From Akkermansiaceae bacterium UBA6138 (GTDB lineage Bacteria; Verrucomicrobiota; Verrucomicrobiia; Verrucomicrobiales; DEV007), in NCBI GenBank assembly GCA_002422425.1, contig DIVG01000013.1, positions 1 to 18,295 of the forward strand: a stretch of 18,295 nucleotides of DNA. The letters are read 5' to 3'. The notes under the pieces are model-generated. The model worked only from the letters and a program-made list of their open reading frames with translations. It had not been told where the DNA came from and ran no database searches. Position 1 is the first letter of the stretch. Each line of letters begins with the position of its first letter. Below are positions 9,412 to 17,496 of this stretch, one piece after another. The position numbers and the translations under genes were made by a program.

Positions 9412-9819
9412 ATGAACGACGAGACAGAACAGGATCAGGTCTGGGATTTGCTGGGGCACGCCGGAAAAGTGGAGCCGTCTCCCTTCTTTGTTCGCAATGT
9501 TCTGCGGGAAGTGCGCCAGCTTGATCGCTCACCGGTCGGCCTCTCACGTCTTTCGGCCTGGGCAGAGTCCTGTGTCAGACGGCATCTCATTCTTGTCGGT
9601 GCGACCGCCTCTGCGGCCCTTGCCCTTTTTTTGCTTCCCCTTCTCCCCCGCCTTATAGACACCGGAGGAGTGAGCGGTGCTTCTAACGTGTCGTATAATC
9701 CGTCAGAGGCTTTTGATCCGGCGTCGGAGATGGCCGCCATTGAGTTTATCGGGCAACTTATGGCCGTGGCGGATCCGGGGCAGCTCGACGACGCCTCACT
9801 TGCCGAACTGTTTTTTTAA
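9412..9819 (+). CDS. Small single-pass membrane protein, anti-sigma-like in layout
   Basis: 135 aa from the ATG at 9412; a TTG start at 9376 is possible but less likely. The N-terminal part (residues 1-55) is soluble and includes VWDLLGHAGKVEPSPFFVRN, a pattern I associate with small verrucomicrobial proteins found beside sigma factors. One hydrophobic segment covers about 59-79, and a 55-residue acidic tail follows. The layout (cytoplasmic head, one membrane helix, short outer tail) matches anti-sigma factors, but there is no zinc-binding HxxxCxxC motif. It lies 50 bases after rpoD, so co-transcription is plausible. Function is inferred only. The gene ends in T7 (9811-9817) followed by A6, with the stop codon inside. 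Confidence 0.6.
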   Translation: MNDETEQDQVWDLLGHAGKVEPSPFFVRNVLREVRQLDRSPVGLSRLSAWAESCVRRHLILVGATASAALALFLLPLLPRLIDTGGVSGASNVSYNPSEAFDPASEMAAIEFIGQLMAVADPGQLDDASLAELFF

Positions 9820-9965
9820 AAAACGGGATCGCATCGCCCCGCAGATCCCCCCCCTTTAATCTGAGCACTCAGCTCTCCCTCGAGCCAAGGATTTTTCTAA
9901 GTCCGCTGCTCCCGGAACGTATTATCGTGACGGTGTCGCCGCCTGGAAATAGACGTCAAAAACAG

Positions 9966-10754
9966 ATGAAAAGACCTCCCGCCTCTCTTTACGCGTTCGC
10001 CACGCTAATCGCCGCACTGATCGGTGCCGCCTGCACGACCACGGTACCCGAGACGGGACGAAGACAACTAAACTTTCTCGACCCTGCGCAGGAAGCTTCA
10101 CTCGGCCTGACTGAGTTTCAAAAGATGAAGCAAACCCTGAATATCTCGACCGATCCGGGGCAGAACGCCCTCGTCCAGCGTGTCGGCGCACGACTCTCGA
10201 AAGTGATGCCCGTCCCGAACGCCGAATGGGAGTTTGTCGTCTTTGATGATCCGACCCCGAATGCCTTTGCCCTGCCCGGCGGCAAGGTCGGTGTCCATAC
10301 GGGGCTCTTCAAAGTGAGTCAGAACGAGGCCGGCCTGGCCGCAGTCATTGGGCACGAGGTCGCTCACGTTGTCGCCCGTCATTCCGGCGAGCGTCTCTCC
10401 CGGAACGTGCTCGCCGGTGCCGCCGTCGCGGGAGCCGGATACGCATTGAACAAAGACGGTCGCAACGGCGCACTTCCCACCGCCGCCCTCGGTGCCGGGG
10501 CGCTTCTCGCGACACGGGCCTTTTCGAGGGAGCAGGAGCTTGAAGCCGATCGCATGGGGGCCATTTTCATGGCGCGCGCCGGCTACGACCCCCGTGAAGC
10601 CCTCTCACTTTGGCAGCGTTTCGCCGTCTGGCGGCAGGCAAACAGTGCGGGCGGGACTACTCCGCCGTTTCTCAGCACCCACCCGCTCGACGAGAGGCGC
10701 ATCAGCGAGCTGCAGTATTACCTCCCTGAAGCCATCGCCGAATACAAGGGCTGA
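9966..10754 (+). CDS. M48-family metalloprotease, predicted lipoprotein or exported
   Basis: 262 aa from the ATG at 9966. The N-terminus has a signal-like hydrophobic stretch ending at Cys23 (ALIGAAC), an imperfect lipobox because the -3 position is Gly. Next comes VPETGRRQLNFL, typical of BepA/LoiP-like M48 peptidases. The zinc site is HEVAH (His130, Glu131, His134), with the third ligand Glu191 in SREQELEAD. These enzymes degrade misfolded envelope proteins. The frame also opens at a GTG (9927), but a TATTAT box at 9920-9925 would place transcription start near 9932, leaving a short leader before 9966 and excluding the GTG. The stop is 2 bases from the next gene, so the two are an operon. 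Confidence 0.85.
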   Translation: MKRPPASLYAFATLIAALIGAACTTTVPETGRRQLNFLDPAQEASLGLTEFQKMKQTLNISTDPGQNALVQRVGARLSKVMPVPNAEWEFVVFDDPTPNAFALPGGKVGVHTGLFKVSQNEAGLAAVIGHEVAHVVARHSGERLSRNVLAGAAVAGAGYALNKDGRNGALPTAALGAGALLATRAFSREQELEADRMGAIFMARAGYDPREALSLWQRFAVWRQANSAGGTTPPFLSTHPLDERRISELQYYLPEAIAEYKG

Positions 10755-10756
10755 GT

Positions 10757-11320
10757 ATGGACAAACCCGCCCGACGCCGCGAGTGCTTCGCCCGGATCAA
10801 TTCGCTGAGTAACGAGGAGAAAGCCGCCGCCTCGGCGAAGATAAGAGAGCTAGTAATGAGCTCCCCGCTTTTCCGTGAGGCGGACACTGTCTTCTCTTTT
10901 GCCGCGCTCCCCGGTGAACCCGATCTCGGTCCGCTCGTCGCCCGGTACCCTGACAAAGTCTGGGCCTATCCGAAAGTCGACGATGATGACAAACTCACGT
11001 TTTATGCGGTAGAGACGGACCTCGCCCTCAGTCGCGGCACCCTCGGAATCTCTGAGCCCGAGCCTAAACCCGACCGGCTTCAGCCGCCCTCGGCACCCGA
11101 TCTCATTCTTGTCCCGGGGCTCGGCTTTGACCTGCGTTCGCTGACCCGTCTCGGCCGGGGAAAAGGTCACTACGACCGTTATCTCGCTCTCGTCCTCAAG
11201 GAAAAAAGGCCCGTTACCTTTGTCGGCGTGGGTTTTTCGGTGCAGTTCATGACCCTGGTTCGGGAATCACACGACATTAGGATGCACCGCCTGCTGACCG
11301 AGAACGGATGGGCCGGTTGA
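10757..11320 (+). CDS. 5-formyltetrahydrofolate cyclo-ligase
   Basis: 187 aa, the family's normal length. It converts 5-formyl-THF plus ATP to 5,10-methenyl-THF, clearing an inhibitory folate form in the cytoplasm. Diagnostic motifs are DLILVPGLGFD (115-125), the ATP/folate loop RLGRGKGHYDRYL (131-143) and the C-terminal HDIRMHRLLTENG. The first residues (KPARRRE) provide the basic ATP-phosphate contacts seen in the family. It starts 2 bases after the M48 stop codon; AAGGG about 9 bases upstream is one of the few Shine-Dalgarno-like stretches in the window, which fits a gene translated from inside an operon message. The E. coli homologue is ygfA/fau. Confidence 0.9.
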   Translation: MDKPARRRECFARINSLSNEEKAAASAKIRELVMSSPLFREADTVFSFAALPGEPDLGPLVARYPDKVWAYPKVDDDDKLTFYAVETDLALSRGTLGISEPEPKPDRLQPPSAPDLILVPGLGFDLRSLTRLGRGKGHYDRYLALVLKEKRPVTFVGVGFSVQFMTLVRESHDIRMHRLLTENGWAG

Positions 11321-11340
11321 GAAACGAACGATGGCCCCTT

Positions 11341-12126
11341 TTACTGAAAAGTGCCGCCGAAACCAGCTTCACGAAGAGTCTGCATCACCTCGTAGGGTTT
11401 GAAATCCTCGCCCTCGATCTTGACGCTCGTGGCCCCGGATTTCGCCTCGTGGGATTTCACGCCCTTGACGGACGCAACCGCCCTCGCAAACGCCTTCACA
11501 CAGCCGGCGCAGCAGAGATGCGCGTCGCGCACGATCATCGTATTGGTGGTGAACTCGTCGGGCTTGAGATCCGCTATCTTGAGGACGTCGTGGTCGGAGC
11601 TACCGAAAAAGCCGGCCGCAAGGATGCTGCGCAGAGCGGCCTGCGCGTCTTTACCCGAAGCTGCCGCGACGGAAATGGAGCCTTCTTTCCGGTTCGGAGT
11701 GATCACGACCCCGGCCGGGACCGGCGTCTTTTCATTCGCGGCGATGTTTGTGACTGCCTCTTCGCAGTCCCTGCAGCAGAGGTGGACCCCGCTGAGTATG
11801 ACGGTGACAGGACCCTCCGGCTCCGTCCGGGGCTGGGGTGGGTTCACGCCCGAGTCTACCGTCGCCTTCATCGCCACGCTCTCCTTCGCCACCGCGTCCT
11901 GAATGAAGACGCCGTCCTCGGGGGAAAGGCCGCTGAGAGGCACTTCATAGATTTGTCCGTTGCCGAGTTTGATTTTTACAGTGGTCTCATTCTTCATCCC
12001 GGCAAACTCCGCCGTGATCTTTTTCCCGTCAGATGCCCGCGTCCATTCACGCACCTCGGCGTATCCCGGCGTCAGGAAAAAAAGCGTGATCAGCACGAGC
12101 AAAAATAAGACGGCGAACCTTTTCAT
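11341..12126 (-). CDS. Secreted SHD1-like protein with two CCxxC heavy-metal-associated (HMA-like) domains
   Basis: 261 aa with a signal peptide (residues 1-23, MKRFAVLFLLVLITLFFLTP then GYA). Residues about 25-76 (REWTRASDGKKITAEFAG, later VPLSGLSPED) resemble the SHD1 domain common in PVC secreted proteins. Two ferredoxin-like HMA repeats follow, at about 107-174 and 195-261. Their metal loops read HLCCRDC (Cys117, Cys118, Cys121) and HLCCAGC (Cys205, Cys206, Cys209) instead of the usual MxCxxC. HMA domains bind Cu(I), Zn or similar soft metals. A secreted location suggests metal sequestration, sensing or delivery rather than the cytosolic chaperone role. It converges on the cyclo-ligase gene with 20 bases between. 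Metal identity is unknown. Confidence 0.7.
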   Translation of the reverse strand: MKRFAVLFLLVLITLFFLTPGYAEVREWTRASDGKKITAEFAGMKNETTVKIKLGNGQIYEVPLSGLSPEDGVFIQDAVAKESVAMKATVDSGVNPPQPRTEPEGPVTVILSGVHLCCRDCEEAVTNIAANEKTPVPAGVVITPNRKEGSISVAAASGKDAQAALRSILAAGFFGSSDHDVLKIADLKPDEFTTNTMIVRDAHLCCAGCVKAFARAVASVKGVKSHEAKSGATSVKIEGEDFKPYEVMQTLREAGFGGTFQ

Positions 12127-12132
12127 GCGCGC

Positions 12133-12162
12133 AGAATACTAACTTTCCCGGATTGAGGTCAA
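12133..12162 (-). promoter_or_regulatory. Sigma70-type promoter of the CCxxC HMA gene
   Basis: On the minus strand, TTGACC (12157-12162), an 18-base spacer, TATTCT (12133-12138), then GCGCGC and the ATG at 12126. The predicted start is the A of the ATG, giving a leaderless mRNA. This is the strongest promoter match in the window. Confidence 0.6.
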
Positions 12163-12304
12163 TTCCCTATTCTGAAACTTTTCGCAATAAGATAACGAAC
12201 GAACCGGGTTCCGAAGCGTCGAAGTAACAGGGGCTCGCTCAGTTAAACCGCAGCGGCACCAATCCCGGATATCTGAAAAACCTCCATGCTCCACGTCGTC
12301 CCGA

Positions 12305-12333
12305 TTGACAGCGGATTTGAAGCATGATCGAAT
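12305..12333 (+). promoter_or_regulatory. Possible promoter of the DUF1080 gene
   Basis: A perfect -35 consensus TTGACA (12305-12310) and, after 17 bases, TCGAAT (12328-12333), a poor -10 box, 9 bases before the ATG at 12343. TATTCT at 12335-12340 is a better hexamer but too far from the -35 box and too close to the ATG. Confidence 0.35.
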
Positions 12334-12342
12334 CTATTCTCC

Positions 12343-13074
12343 ATGAAACCTTCTCTCCTCCCCGTCCTTCCGGCGCTTCTCGTCCTCTCTCTCACGGGCC
12401 GGGCGGAGACCCCTCCGGCACCGCTCGAACTCCTCTCCCTCGATGCGTGGACCGATACCGGCGACTGGGCCAAAGCAGGGGAAATCCACGGCAGCACTCA
12501 GGAAAAAAAATGGAAATCCATCGCTCCTGGAGAAGCGGTTTTATACAACGGCACCGAAGGCAAGACCACCAATATGGTCAGTAAAGGGATGCATGGCGAC
12601 GCGGAGCTCGAAGTCGAGTTCATGATTCCAAAAGCGTCCAACTCGGGTATCTATCTGATGGGGCGCTACGAAATTCAAATCCTCGACAGCTACGGCAAAG
12701 CCGACAACGTTCTCTCTTTTGCCGATTGCGGCGCGGTGTACGAACGCTGGGACGACAGTAAACCGGAGGGTTCGAAGGGCTATGAAGGCACCGCACCCGC
12801 GACCAACGCCTCGACCGCTCCCGGAACCTGGCAAAGCTATCAGATCCAGTTCCGAGCTCCACGTTTTGACGCCGGGGGAAAAAAAACCGAGAATGCCCGA
12901 TTTCTTCGCGTCGTACACAACGGGGTTGTCATTCACGAGGATGTCGAGGTAACCGGGGCCACGAGGGAAGGATCCCAAGGGCCGGAAGTTCCCCTGGCTT
13001 CCCTTAAAGTGCAAGGAGACCATGGCCCCGTTGCCTTCCGCAAATTCATCCTTCGCCACACCACCTTCAAGTAA
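12343..13074 (+). CDS. Secreted DUF1080 (3-keto-disaccharide hydrolase-like) protein
   Basis: 243 aa, signal peptide MKPSLLPVLPALLVLSLTGRA. The rest is one DUF1080 domain, a concanavalin-like jelly roll: LSLDAWTDTGDWA at the start, then a sheet with ELEVEFMIPKASNSGIYLMG and YEIQILDSYG, a core DUF1080 motif, then CGAVYERW, and finally WQSYQIQFRAPRFD and FRKFILR at the C-terminus. In related proteins this domain hydrolyses 3-keto-glycosides or binds sugars, and it is greatly expanded in PVC bacteria. It acts in the periplasm or outside the cell. It stands alone, converging on the cytochrome gene. The catalytic claim comes from the family; I cannot confirm active-site residues here. Confidence 0.85.
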   Translation: MKPSLLPVLPALLVLSLTGRAETPPAPLELLSLDAWTDTGDWAKAGEIHGSTQEKKWKSIAPGEAVLYNGTEGKTTNMVSKGMHGDAELEVEFMIPKASNSGIYLMGRYEIQILDSYGKADNVLSFADCGAVYERWDDSKPEGSKGYEGTAPATNASTAPGTWQSYQIQFRAPRFDAGGKKTENARFLRVVHNGVVIHEDVEVTGATREGSQGPEVPLASLKVQGDHGPVAFRKFILRHTTFK

Positions 13075-13101
13075 CGGCGTTTCCCGCCGGGCTCTCCCGG
13101 C
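13075..13101. terminator. Overlapping hairpins between convergent genes
   Basis: Immediately after the DUF1080 stop codon, CGGCG (13075-13079) can pair with CGCCG (13085-13089) across TTTCC, and GCCGGG (13086-13091) pairs with CCCGGC (13096-13101) across CTCT. The two stems share bases and so compete. There is no clear U tract, so this is a possible rather than classical bidirectional terminator. Confidence 0.35.
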
Positions 13102-13117
13102 TAGTCCCTTTCCCGGT

Positions 13118-13801
13118 TCAATCGCTGAAGAGCGGGTCATCCTTGTCCCCACCTGAAAGAAGGAAAGCAAGGAGGTCGAGGACATCGTCTTTGCTGAGGG
13201 TGTTGAGAAGGCCTGACGGCATCATACTGACGGGAGATTCCGTCTTGGTTCGGACGCGCTTACGGTCAACGGAAACAAGCTCGTGCGGTCTCATCATGTC
13301 CGTATTTACCTGCAGGGTGTCCCCCGAAAGGCTTACAATGCGGCCGGTAACGAGAGTGCCGTCCACCAATTCAAAAATCATCTGGCCATACGGCGACAGA
13401 ATTTCCCTGCTCGGATCAGTGATGGACTCAAGGAGATCGCGCGGACTGAATTTATCCCCTGCTTTTGAAAGGTCCGGACCGACCGCTCGACTATACTCCT
13501 TGAACTGATGGCAGGCAGAGCAACTCGCGGCACTGAAGAGGCGGCTTCCATTTCGAAAATCACGATTTCCCTCCAGTCCGACGGAGATAACGTCATCGAA
13601 GTCGGCTACATTCCATGCCTGCACAAAGGGGCGCGTTCCGGAGGGCGTGATCGGAGAGACAGGCGACCCGGGGCTGAAACTCTCGGCATGCGTGCCTCCA
13701 CCGGCCACCGGCGCTGCGGACGGAGAGGTGACCGGATCCTTCCCGAAGAGAGTGAACCCGGCGAGGAGAATGATCGCGAGGGGTATATTCCGTAAAGTCA
13801 T
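13118..13801 (-). CDS. Small secreted c-type cytochrome, stand-alone PVC haem-binding module
   Basis: 227 aa with a signal peptide (about residues 1-20). Residues 80-220 match the TIGR02603-type haem module normally found at the C-terminus of giant PVC proteins: NGSRLFSAASCSACHQF with the haem site CSACH (94-98), VGPDLSKAG, SPRDLLESITDPSREI, a beta region LVDGTLVTGRIV, and SMMPSGLL, where Met193 or Met194 may be the sixth haem ligand. The linker 25-60 is Pro/Ser/Gly-rich. It probably transfers electrons in the periplasm. It is divergent from the giant haem protein, with 167 bases between starts, so it may be its redox partner (inference). Confidence 0.85.
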   Translation of the reverse strand: MTLRNIPLAIILLAGFTLFGKDPVTSPSAAPVAGGGTHAESFSPGSPVSPITPSGTRPFVQAWNVADFDDVISVGLEGNRDFRNGSRLFSAASCSACHQFKEYSRAVGPDLSKAGDKFSPRDLLESITDPSREILSPYGQMIFELVDGTLVTGRIVSLSGDTLQVNTDMMRPHELVSVDRKRVRTKTESPVSMMPSGLLNTLSKDDVLDLLAFLLSGGDKDDPLFSD

Positions 13802-13811
13802 CTGAGCGCCC

Positions 13812-13841
13812 AGTGTAGTCCCTTACGCCCGCGCATGGCAA
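13812..13841 (-). promoter_or_regulatory. Promoter of the small cytochrome gene
   Basis: On the minus strand, TTGCCA (13836-13841), 18 bases, TACACT (13812-13817), then 10 bases to the ATG at 13801. The predicted leader is only about 3-4 bases, so translation would be leaderless or nearly so. Confidence 0.45.
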
Positions 13842-13933
13842 GACCCGGGGTAGGCCAAATGGCGCAATCGTGGGCATTTGCGGGTGGCGGATAGGCCTGC
13901 CGAAGCCGAACTTTCGGATTTCGCCCGGCGGAC

Positions 13934-13961
13934 TTTGGCCTATAGTCCGTCCCTCTATTCC
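13934..13961 (+). promoter_or_regulatory. Promoter of the giant haem-protein gene
   Basis: TTTGGC (13934-13939), 16 bases, TATTCC (13956-13961), then 7 bases and the ATG at 13969. An alternative -10 box, TATAGT (13941-13946), matches consensus better but has no -35 partner and would give a leader of about 20 bases. Confidence 0.4.
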
Positions 13962-13968
13962 CCCGACC

Positions 13969-16900
13969 ATGAAATCAGCCCTCGCTCCCCTCTCCCTCAC
14001 CGTGCTGCTCTTTCATCCCTGCCTCGCGCAGGATGCTGATCCGGAAAAAGGGAAAACGCTCGCCGCTCCGGTCGAATTTTTGACGAAGGAGGCATACGAC
14101 AGCGAGGCACAGGTCCGCATCAGCAATTTCAAGCTGCCCGAGGGCGTCACCGCGAGCCTTTTCGCCGACTCAAGCCAGACCCAGAACCCCAGCGCGATCT
14201 GCTTTGACAACAAAGGACGCCTTTATATCGCCGAGATCCACCGCTGGCGTAGCGGGGTGCAGGACATCCGCAACGAGCAGCGACTCCTCCTCGACGATAT
14301 CAATAACAGGACTTCGGAAGACCGTCTCAGGATGTATGAGCAGGACCAATTGACGCGTCCACTCTCTTTCTACACGGAATTCACCGACCGCATCGTCCGT
14401 GTCGAAGACACCGACGGCGACGGTCGCGCCGATACCTCGAAAGTCTGGGCCGATGGCTTTAACGACGTCCTCGACGGTCCCGGGATCGGCCTGATCGCGG
14501 GGGAAAAGGACGACATCTACTACACGAACATCCCGCATCTCTGGCATCTCCGCGACACCAACGGCGACGGCAGCGCCGACGAGCGCACCTCCCTGCAGAA
14601 TGGCTTCGGCGTGCGCATGAGCATCTCGGGCCACGACATGCACGGGCTCGTGTGGGGGCCGGATGGCAAACTCTACTGGTCCATCGGCGACCGCGGCTAT
14701 CATTTCACGACGAAGGAAGGCCGCCACTACGATCGTCCCTACACCGGCGGCGTCTTCCGCTGTGATCCTGACGGCTCGAATCTCGAAGAGGTCTACTCGG
14801 GCCTCCGCAACCCGCAGGAGCTCGCCTTTGACGAATTCGGCAACCTTTTCACCTGCGACAACAACGCCGACGCCTGGGACACGGGACGTCTCGTTTACCT
14901 CATCGAAGGCGGAGACTCAGGCTGGAATCACGGGCATCAGGTCCTGATGAATTTCCGAAATCAGCTCAAGCTGCGCACCCCGGTCTATACCCATCCCGGG
15001 CATAAGGAGATCCCGATGAATCCGTGGATGACCGAGTCGATCTGGGAGCCGGAGCACGAGGGCCGCCCCGCCTATGCCCTCCCTCCCGTCGATAAACTCT
15101 CGTGGGGACCGAGCGGACTCGTCTACAACTATGGTGCCACCGCGATGCCCGCACGCTACGCGGGTCATTTCTGGGTCTGCAACTTCGGAGGATCCAACGG
15201 CGATCTTGAGGCATTTTCCATAAAAAATCAGGGGGCCGGTTTCTCCCTCGAGCACCGTGAAATCTTCATGGTCGGGCTCGGTAATACCGATGTCGAGTTT
15301 GGTCCGGACGGACGCCTGTATCTGAGCTGCTTCAACAACAGCGGCTGGATGAAGCAGGACCTCGGGAACATCTACGTGCTTGAGGCGACCGCTCCGGAAA
15401 ACGCCGGTCTCATCGACAGCACCCGGGACATTCTCCTGAAAGACTTCGCCGGCCTCGACGGCAAAACCCTCGACGGACTCCTCGGACATCCGGACATGCG
15501 CGTCCGCCAGCGAGCCCAGTTCGCACTCGCCGGGAGGGAAGCGGAAGGCGCGACCCTTTTCACCGCCGCCGCCACGCAGACGGCGAACCGCCTCAAACGC
15601 CTCCACGGCATCTGGGGACTCGGTCAACTCGCGCGAAAAGACACTGCCCTGCTCGAAAAAGTGATCCCCCTGCTTACCGACCCCGACGCCGAAGTGAGGG
15701 CACAGGCCGCAAAAGTGCTCGCCGACTCCCGCACCCCCACCGCCGGGGAAGCTCTCCTTGCCGTCCTCTCGGACGAATCCGCCCGGGTCAAAGCCTTCGC
15801 CGCAATCGGTGTCGGCAAATGCGGTAATGTCCCCGCTCTCGTGCGCCTCCTCGAGATTCTCGCCGGGAATGACAATAAAGACGTCTTTCTCCGCCACGCC
15901 TGCGTCCAGGGCATCTGGTATTTGAATGAGCGGGAGAAAATTCTCAAGGAGGTCAAAAACGAATCAGCCGCCGTGCGGCTCGGAGTCCTCCTCGCGCTTC
16001 GCAAGCTGAACGATCCCCGCGTAAAATACTTCCTTAACGACACCGATGAGACGGTTCGCTTCGAGGCGATCCGGGCGATCAACGACCTCGACCTGCTCAC
16101 CGCCCTGCCCGATCTCGCCGATCAGGTGAAGGGCTACGCCTCAGCCGAAGCGGAACTCCGTCTGCCCTCCGATCATCGTGACTGGATCATCCAGACCCGC
16201 CTCATCAATGCAAATTTCCGCGTCGGCGGCAATGATAACGCGGCCAACCTCCTCGCTTACGCCGCGCAGACGAAACTGCCCGCGATGCTGCGCGAACAGG
16301 CTCTTCTCGCGATCGAGGAATGGAAAAAACCCAATCCGGTCGACGCGACAAACGGCTATTATCGGCCCCTCGCGCCGGAGAGCCGGGACGACATCAGTGC
16401 CGCAGTGAAGGAGGGACTCCCCGCCGTGTTCGCCGGCGCCGAGGGTGGCCTCGTCGGACTCGCCACCCGTATCGCCCTGGCTTACGGAATTGATGCTCCC
16501 GAAGAACTCCTTGTGGCCCAAATCAGGGACAGCAAGGCAGCGATAACCTCGCGCATCAGCTCACTTGAAGGACTTGCCCGTCAGAATCCCGCTGCCCTCG
16601 CGCCGCTCTGGGACGAGCTCCTGAAGTCCGATGATGCCTTTCTCCGCTCGGCAGCGGTAAAGCAACTCCTCATGATCGAGCCCGCCCGTGGCCTCGCCGC
16701 CGCCCTCGCCATGGCACAGTCCGACGCCGTCGCACTGCGCCAGAAGGGCTACCGTCTCCTCGCCGAATCGAAGACACCCGAAGCCGCCGCTCTTTTCCGC
16801 GAACGGCTCACCGCGATCGAAACGGAACTCCCCGGCGCCCTCCTCGATCTGCTTGAGAGCGCGGCTGACGTGAAGGACGCCGCCGTCAACGATCTCCTTA

Positions 16901-17421
16901 TTGCTTACGAAAAGGGAATCGATCCCTCCGATTTGATGAACGCTTTTAAGCCGGCTCTCGAGGGGGGCAGTGTCGAGAGGGGAAAAGAAATTTTCTTGAC
17001 CCATGCCGCCGGTCAGTGCTCCAAGTGCCACAAAATCGACGGGGACGGAGGCATTGCCGGACCGGAACTCACCGGGATAGGTTCCCGCCAGCAAAAGGAA
17101 TACCTTCTTGAGTCCCTCATTGCCCCTAGCAAGGTCGTCGTGCCCGGCTATGGAATCACTCTGGTGACACTCAAAAACGGGGAGAGCCTCGGGGGGATGC
17201 TCATGAAGGAGAACGAACAGAGCATTGTCATCAGTGCGCCGGATCCCCAGAACCCGGACAAGCAGATCGAGCGGACCATTCCGATGAGCGAAGTGGAAAA
17301 CCGCCAACCGCCCGTCTCGGCGATGCCCCCTATGACTTTTATACTCAGCAAAACCGAGCTTCGCGATCTTGTGGCCTATTTGAGCTCGCTGAAAGCGAAA
17401 GGTGAAAAAAACGGCCATTAA
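13969..17421 (+). CDS. Giant PVC-type haem-binding protein: membrane-bound-dehydrogenase-like propeller, HEAT-like repeats, CxxCH module
   Basis: 1150 aa from the ATG at 13969, chosen because it gives the signal peptide MKSALAPLSLTVLLFHPCLA; the frame extends 33 codons further upstream without one. Residues about 40-490 look like the TIGR02604 beta-propeller (FADSSQTQNPSAICFDNKGR, GPDGKLYWSIGDRG, CDPDGSNLEEVYSGLRNPQE), related to soluble sugar dehydrogenases. Two DxDxDG-type calcium loops lie at 147-155 and 196-204. Residues about 500-980 are HEAT-like helical repeats, for example LLTDPDAEVRAQAAKVLADS. The last 150 residues are the haem module: CSKCH at 1017-1021, GPELTGIG, and SAMPPMTFIL supplying a likely Met ligand. 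It probably oxidises a sugar or alcohol in the periplasm and passes electrons to the haem; the substrate is unknown. Confidence 0.85.
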   Translation: MKSALAPLSLTVLLFHPCLAQDADPEKGKTLAAPVEFLTKEAYDSEAQVRISNFKLPEGVTASLFADSSQTQNPSAICFDNKGRLYIAEIHRWRSGVQDIRNEQRLLLDDINNRTSEDRLRMYEQDQLTRPLSFYTEFTDRIVRVEDTDGDGRADTSKVWADGFNDVLDGPGIGLIAGEKDDIYYTNIPHLWHLRDTNGDGSADERTSLQNGFGVRMSISGHDMHGLVWGPDGKLYWSIGDRGYHFTTKEGRHYDRPYTGGVFRCDPDGSNLEEVYSGLRNPQELAFDEFGNLFTCDNNADAWDTGRLVYLIEGGDSGWNHGHQVLMNFRNQLKLRTPVYTHPGHKEIPMNPWMTESIWEPEHEGRPAYALPPVDKLSWGPSGLVYNYGATAMPARYAGHFWVCNFGGSNGDLEAFSIKNQGAGFSLEHREIFMVGLGNTDVEFGPDGRLYLSCFNNSGWMKQDLGNIYVLEATAPENAGLIDSTRDILLKDFAGLDGKTLDGLLGHPDMRVRQRAQFALAGREAEGATLFTAAATQTANRLKRLHGIWGLGQLARKDTALLEKVIPLLTDPDAEVRAQAAKVLADSRTPTAGEALLAVLSDESARVKAFAAIGVGKCGNVPALVRLLEILAGNDNKDVFLRHACVQGIWYLNEREKILKEVKNESAAVRLGVLLALRKLNDPRVKYFLNDTDETVRFEAIRAINDLDLLTALPDLADQVKGYASAEAELRLPSDHRDWIIQTRLINANFRVGGNDNAANLLAYAAQTKLPAMLREQALLAIEEWKKPNPVDATNGYYRPLAPESRDDISAAVKEGLPAVFAGAEGGLVGLATRIALAYGIDAPEELLVAQIRDSKAAITSRISSLEGLARQNPAALAPLWDELLKSDDAFLRSAAVKQLLMIEPARGLAAALAMAQSDAVALRQKGYRLLAESKTPEAAALFRERLTAIETELPGALLDLLESAADVKDAAVNDLLIAYEKGIDPSDLMNAFKPALEGGSVERGKEIFLTHAAGQCSKCHKIDGDGGIAGPELTGIGSRQQKEYLLESLIAPSKVVVPGYGITLVTLKNGESLGGMLMKENEQSIVISAPDPQNPDKQIERTIPMSEVENRQPPVSAMPPMTFILSKTELRDLVAYLSSLKAKGEKNGH

Positions 17422-17461
17422 ATCCGCCGCTCGCCCGTTAAAGAATGAGTTCGGCTTGTCA

Positions 17462-17490
17462 TTGAAGTCGCTCTCAAAATCTTCTATTGT
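17462..17490 (+). promoter_or_regulatory. Promoter of the Pro/Ala-rich secreted protein gene
   Basis: TTGAAG (17462-17467), 17 bases, TATTGT (17485-17490), then TCTCCC and the ATG at 17497. The predicted start coincides with the ATG, giving a leaderless mRNA. No ribosome-binding site is present. Confidence 0.55.
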
Positions 17491-17496
17491 TCTCCC

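Noticed and set aside
9847..9854. Run of eight C as a phase-variation tract
   Set aside because: It is intergenic, far from promoter boxes, and too short to argue for switching.
9861..9872. CTGAG-CA-CTCAG hairpin before the M48 gene as an operator or terminator
   Set aside because: Short arms, two-base loop and no U tract; insufficient support.
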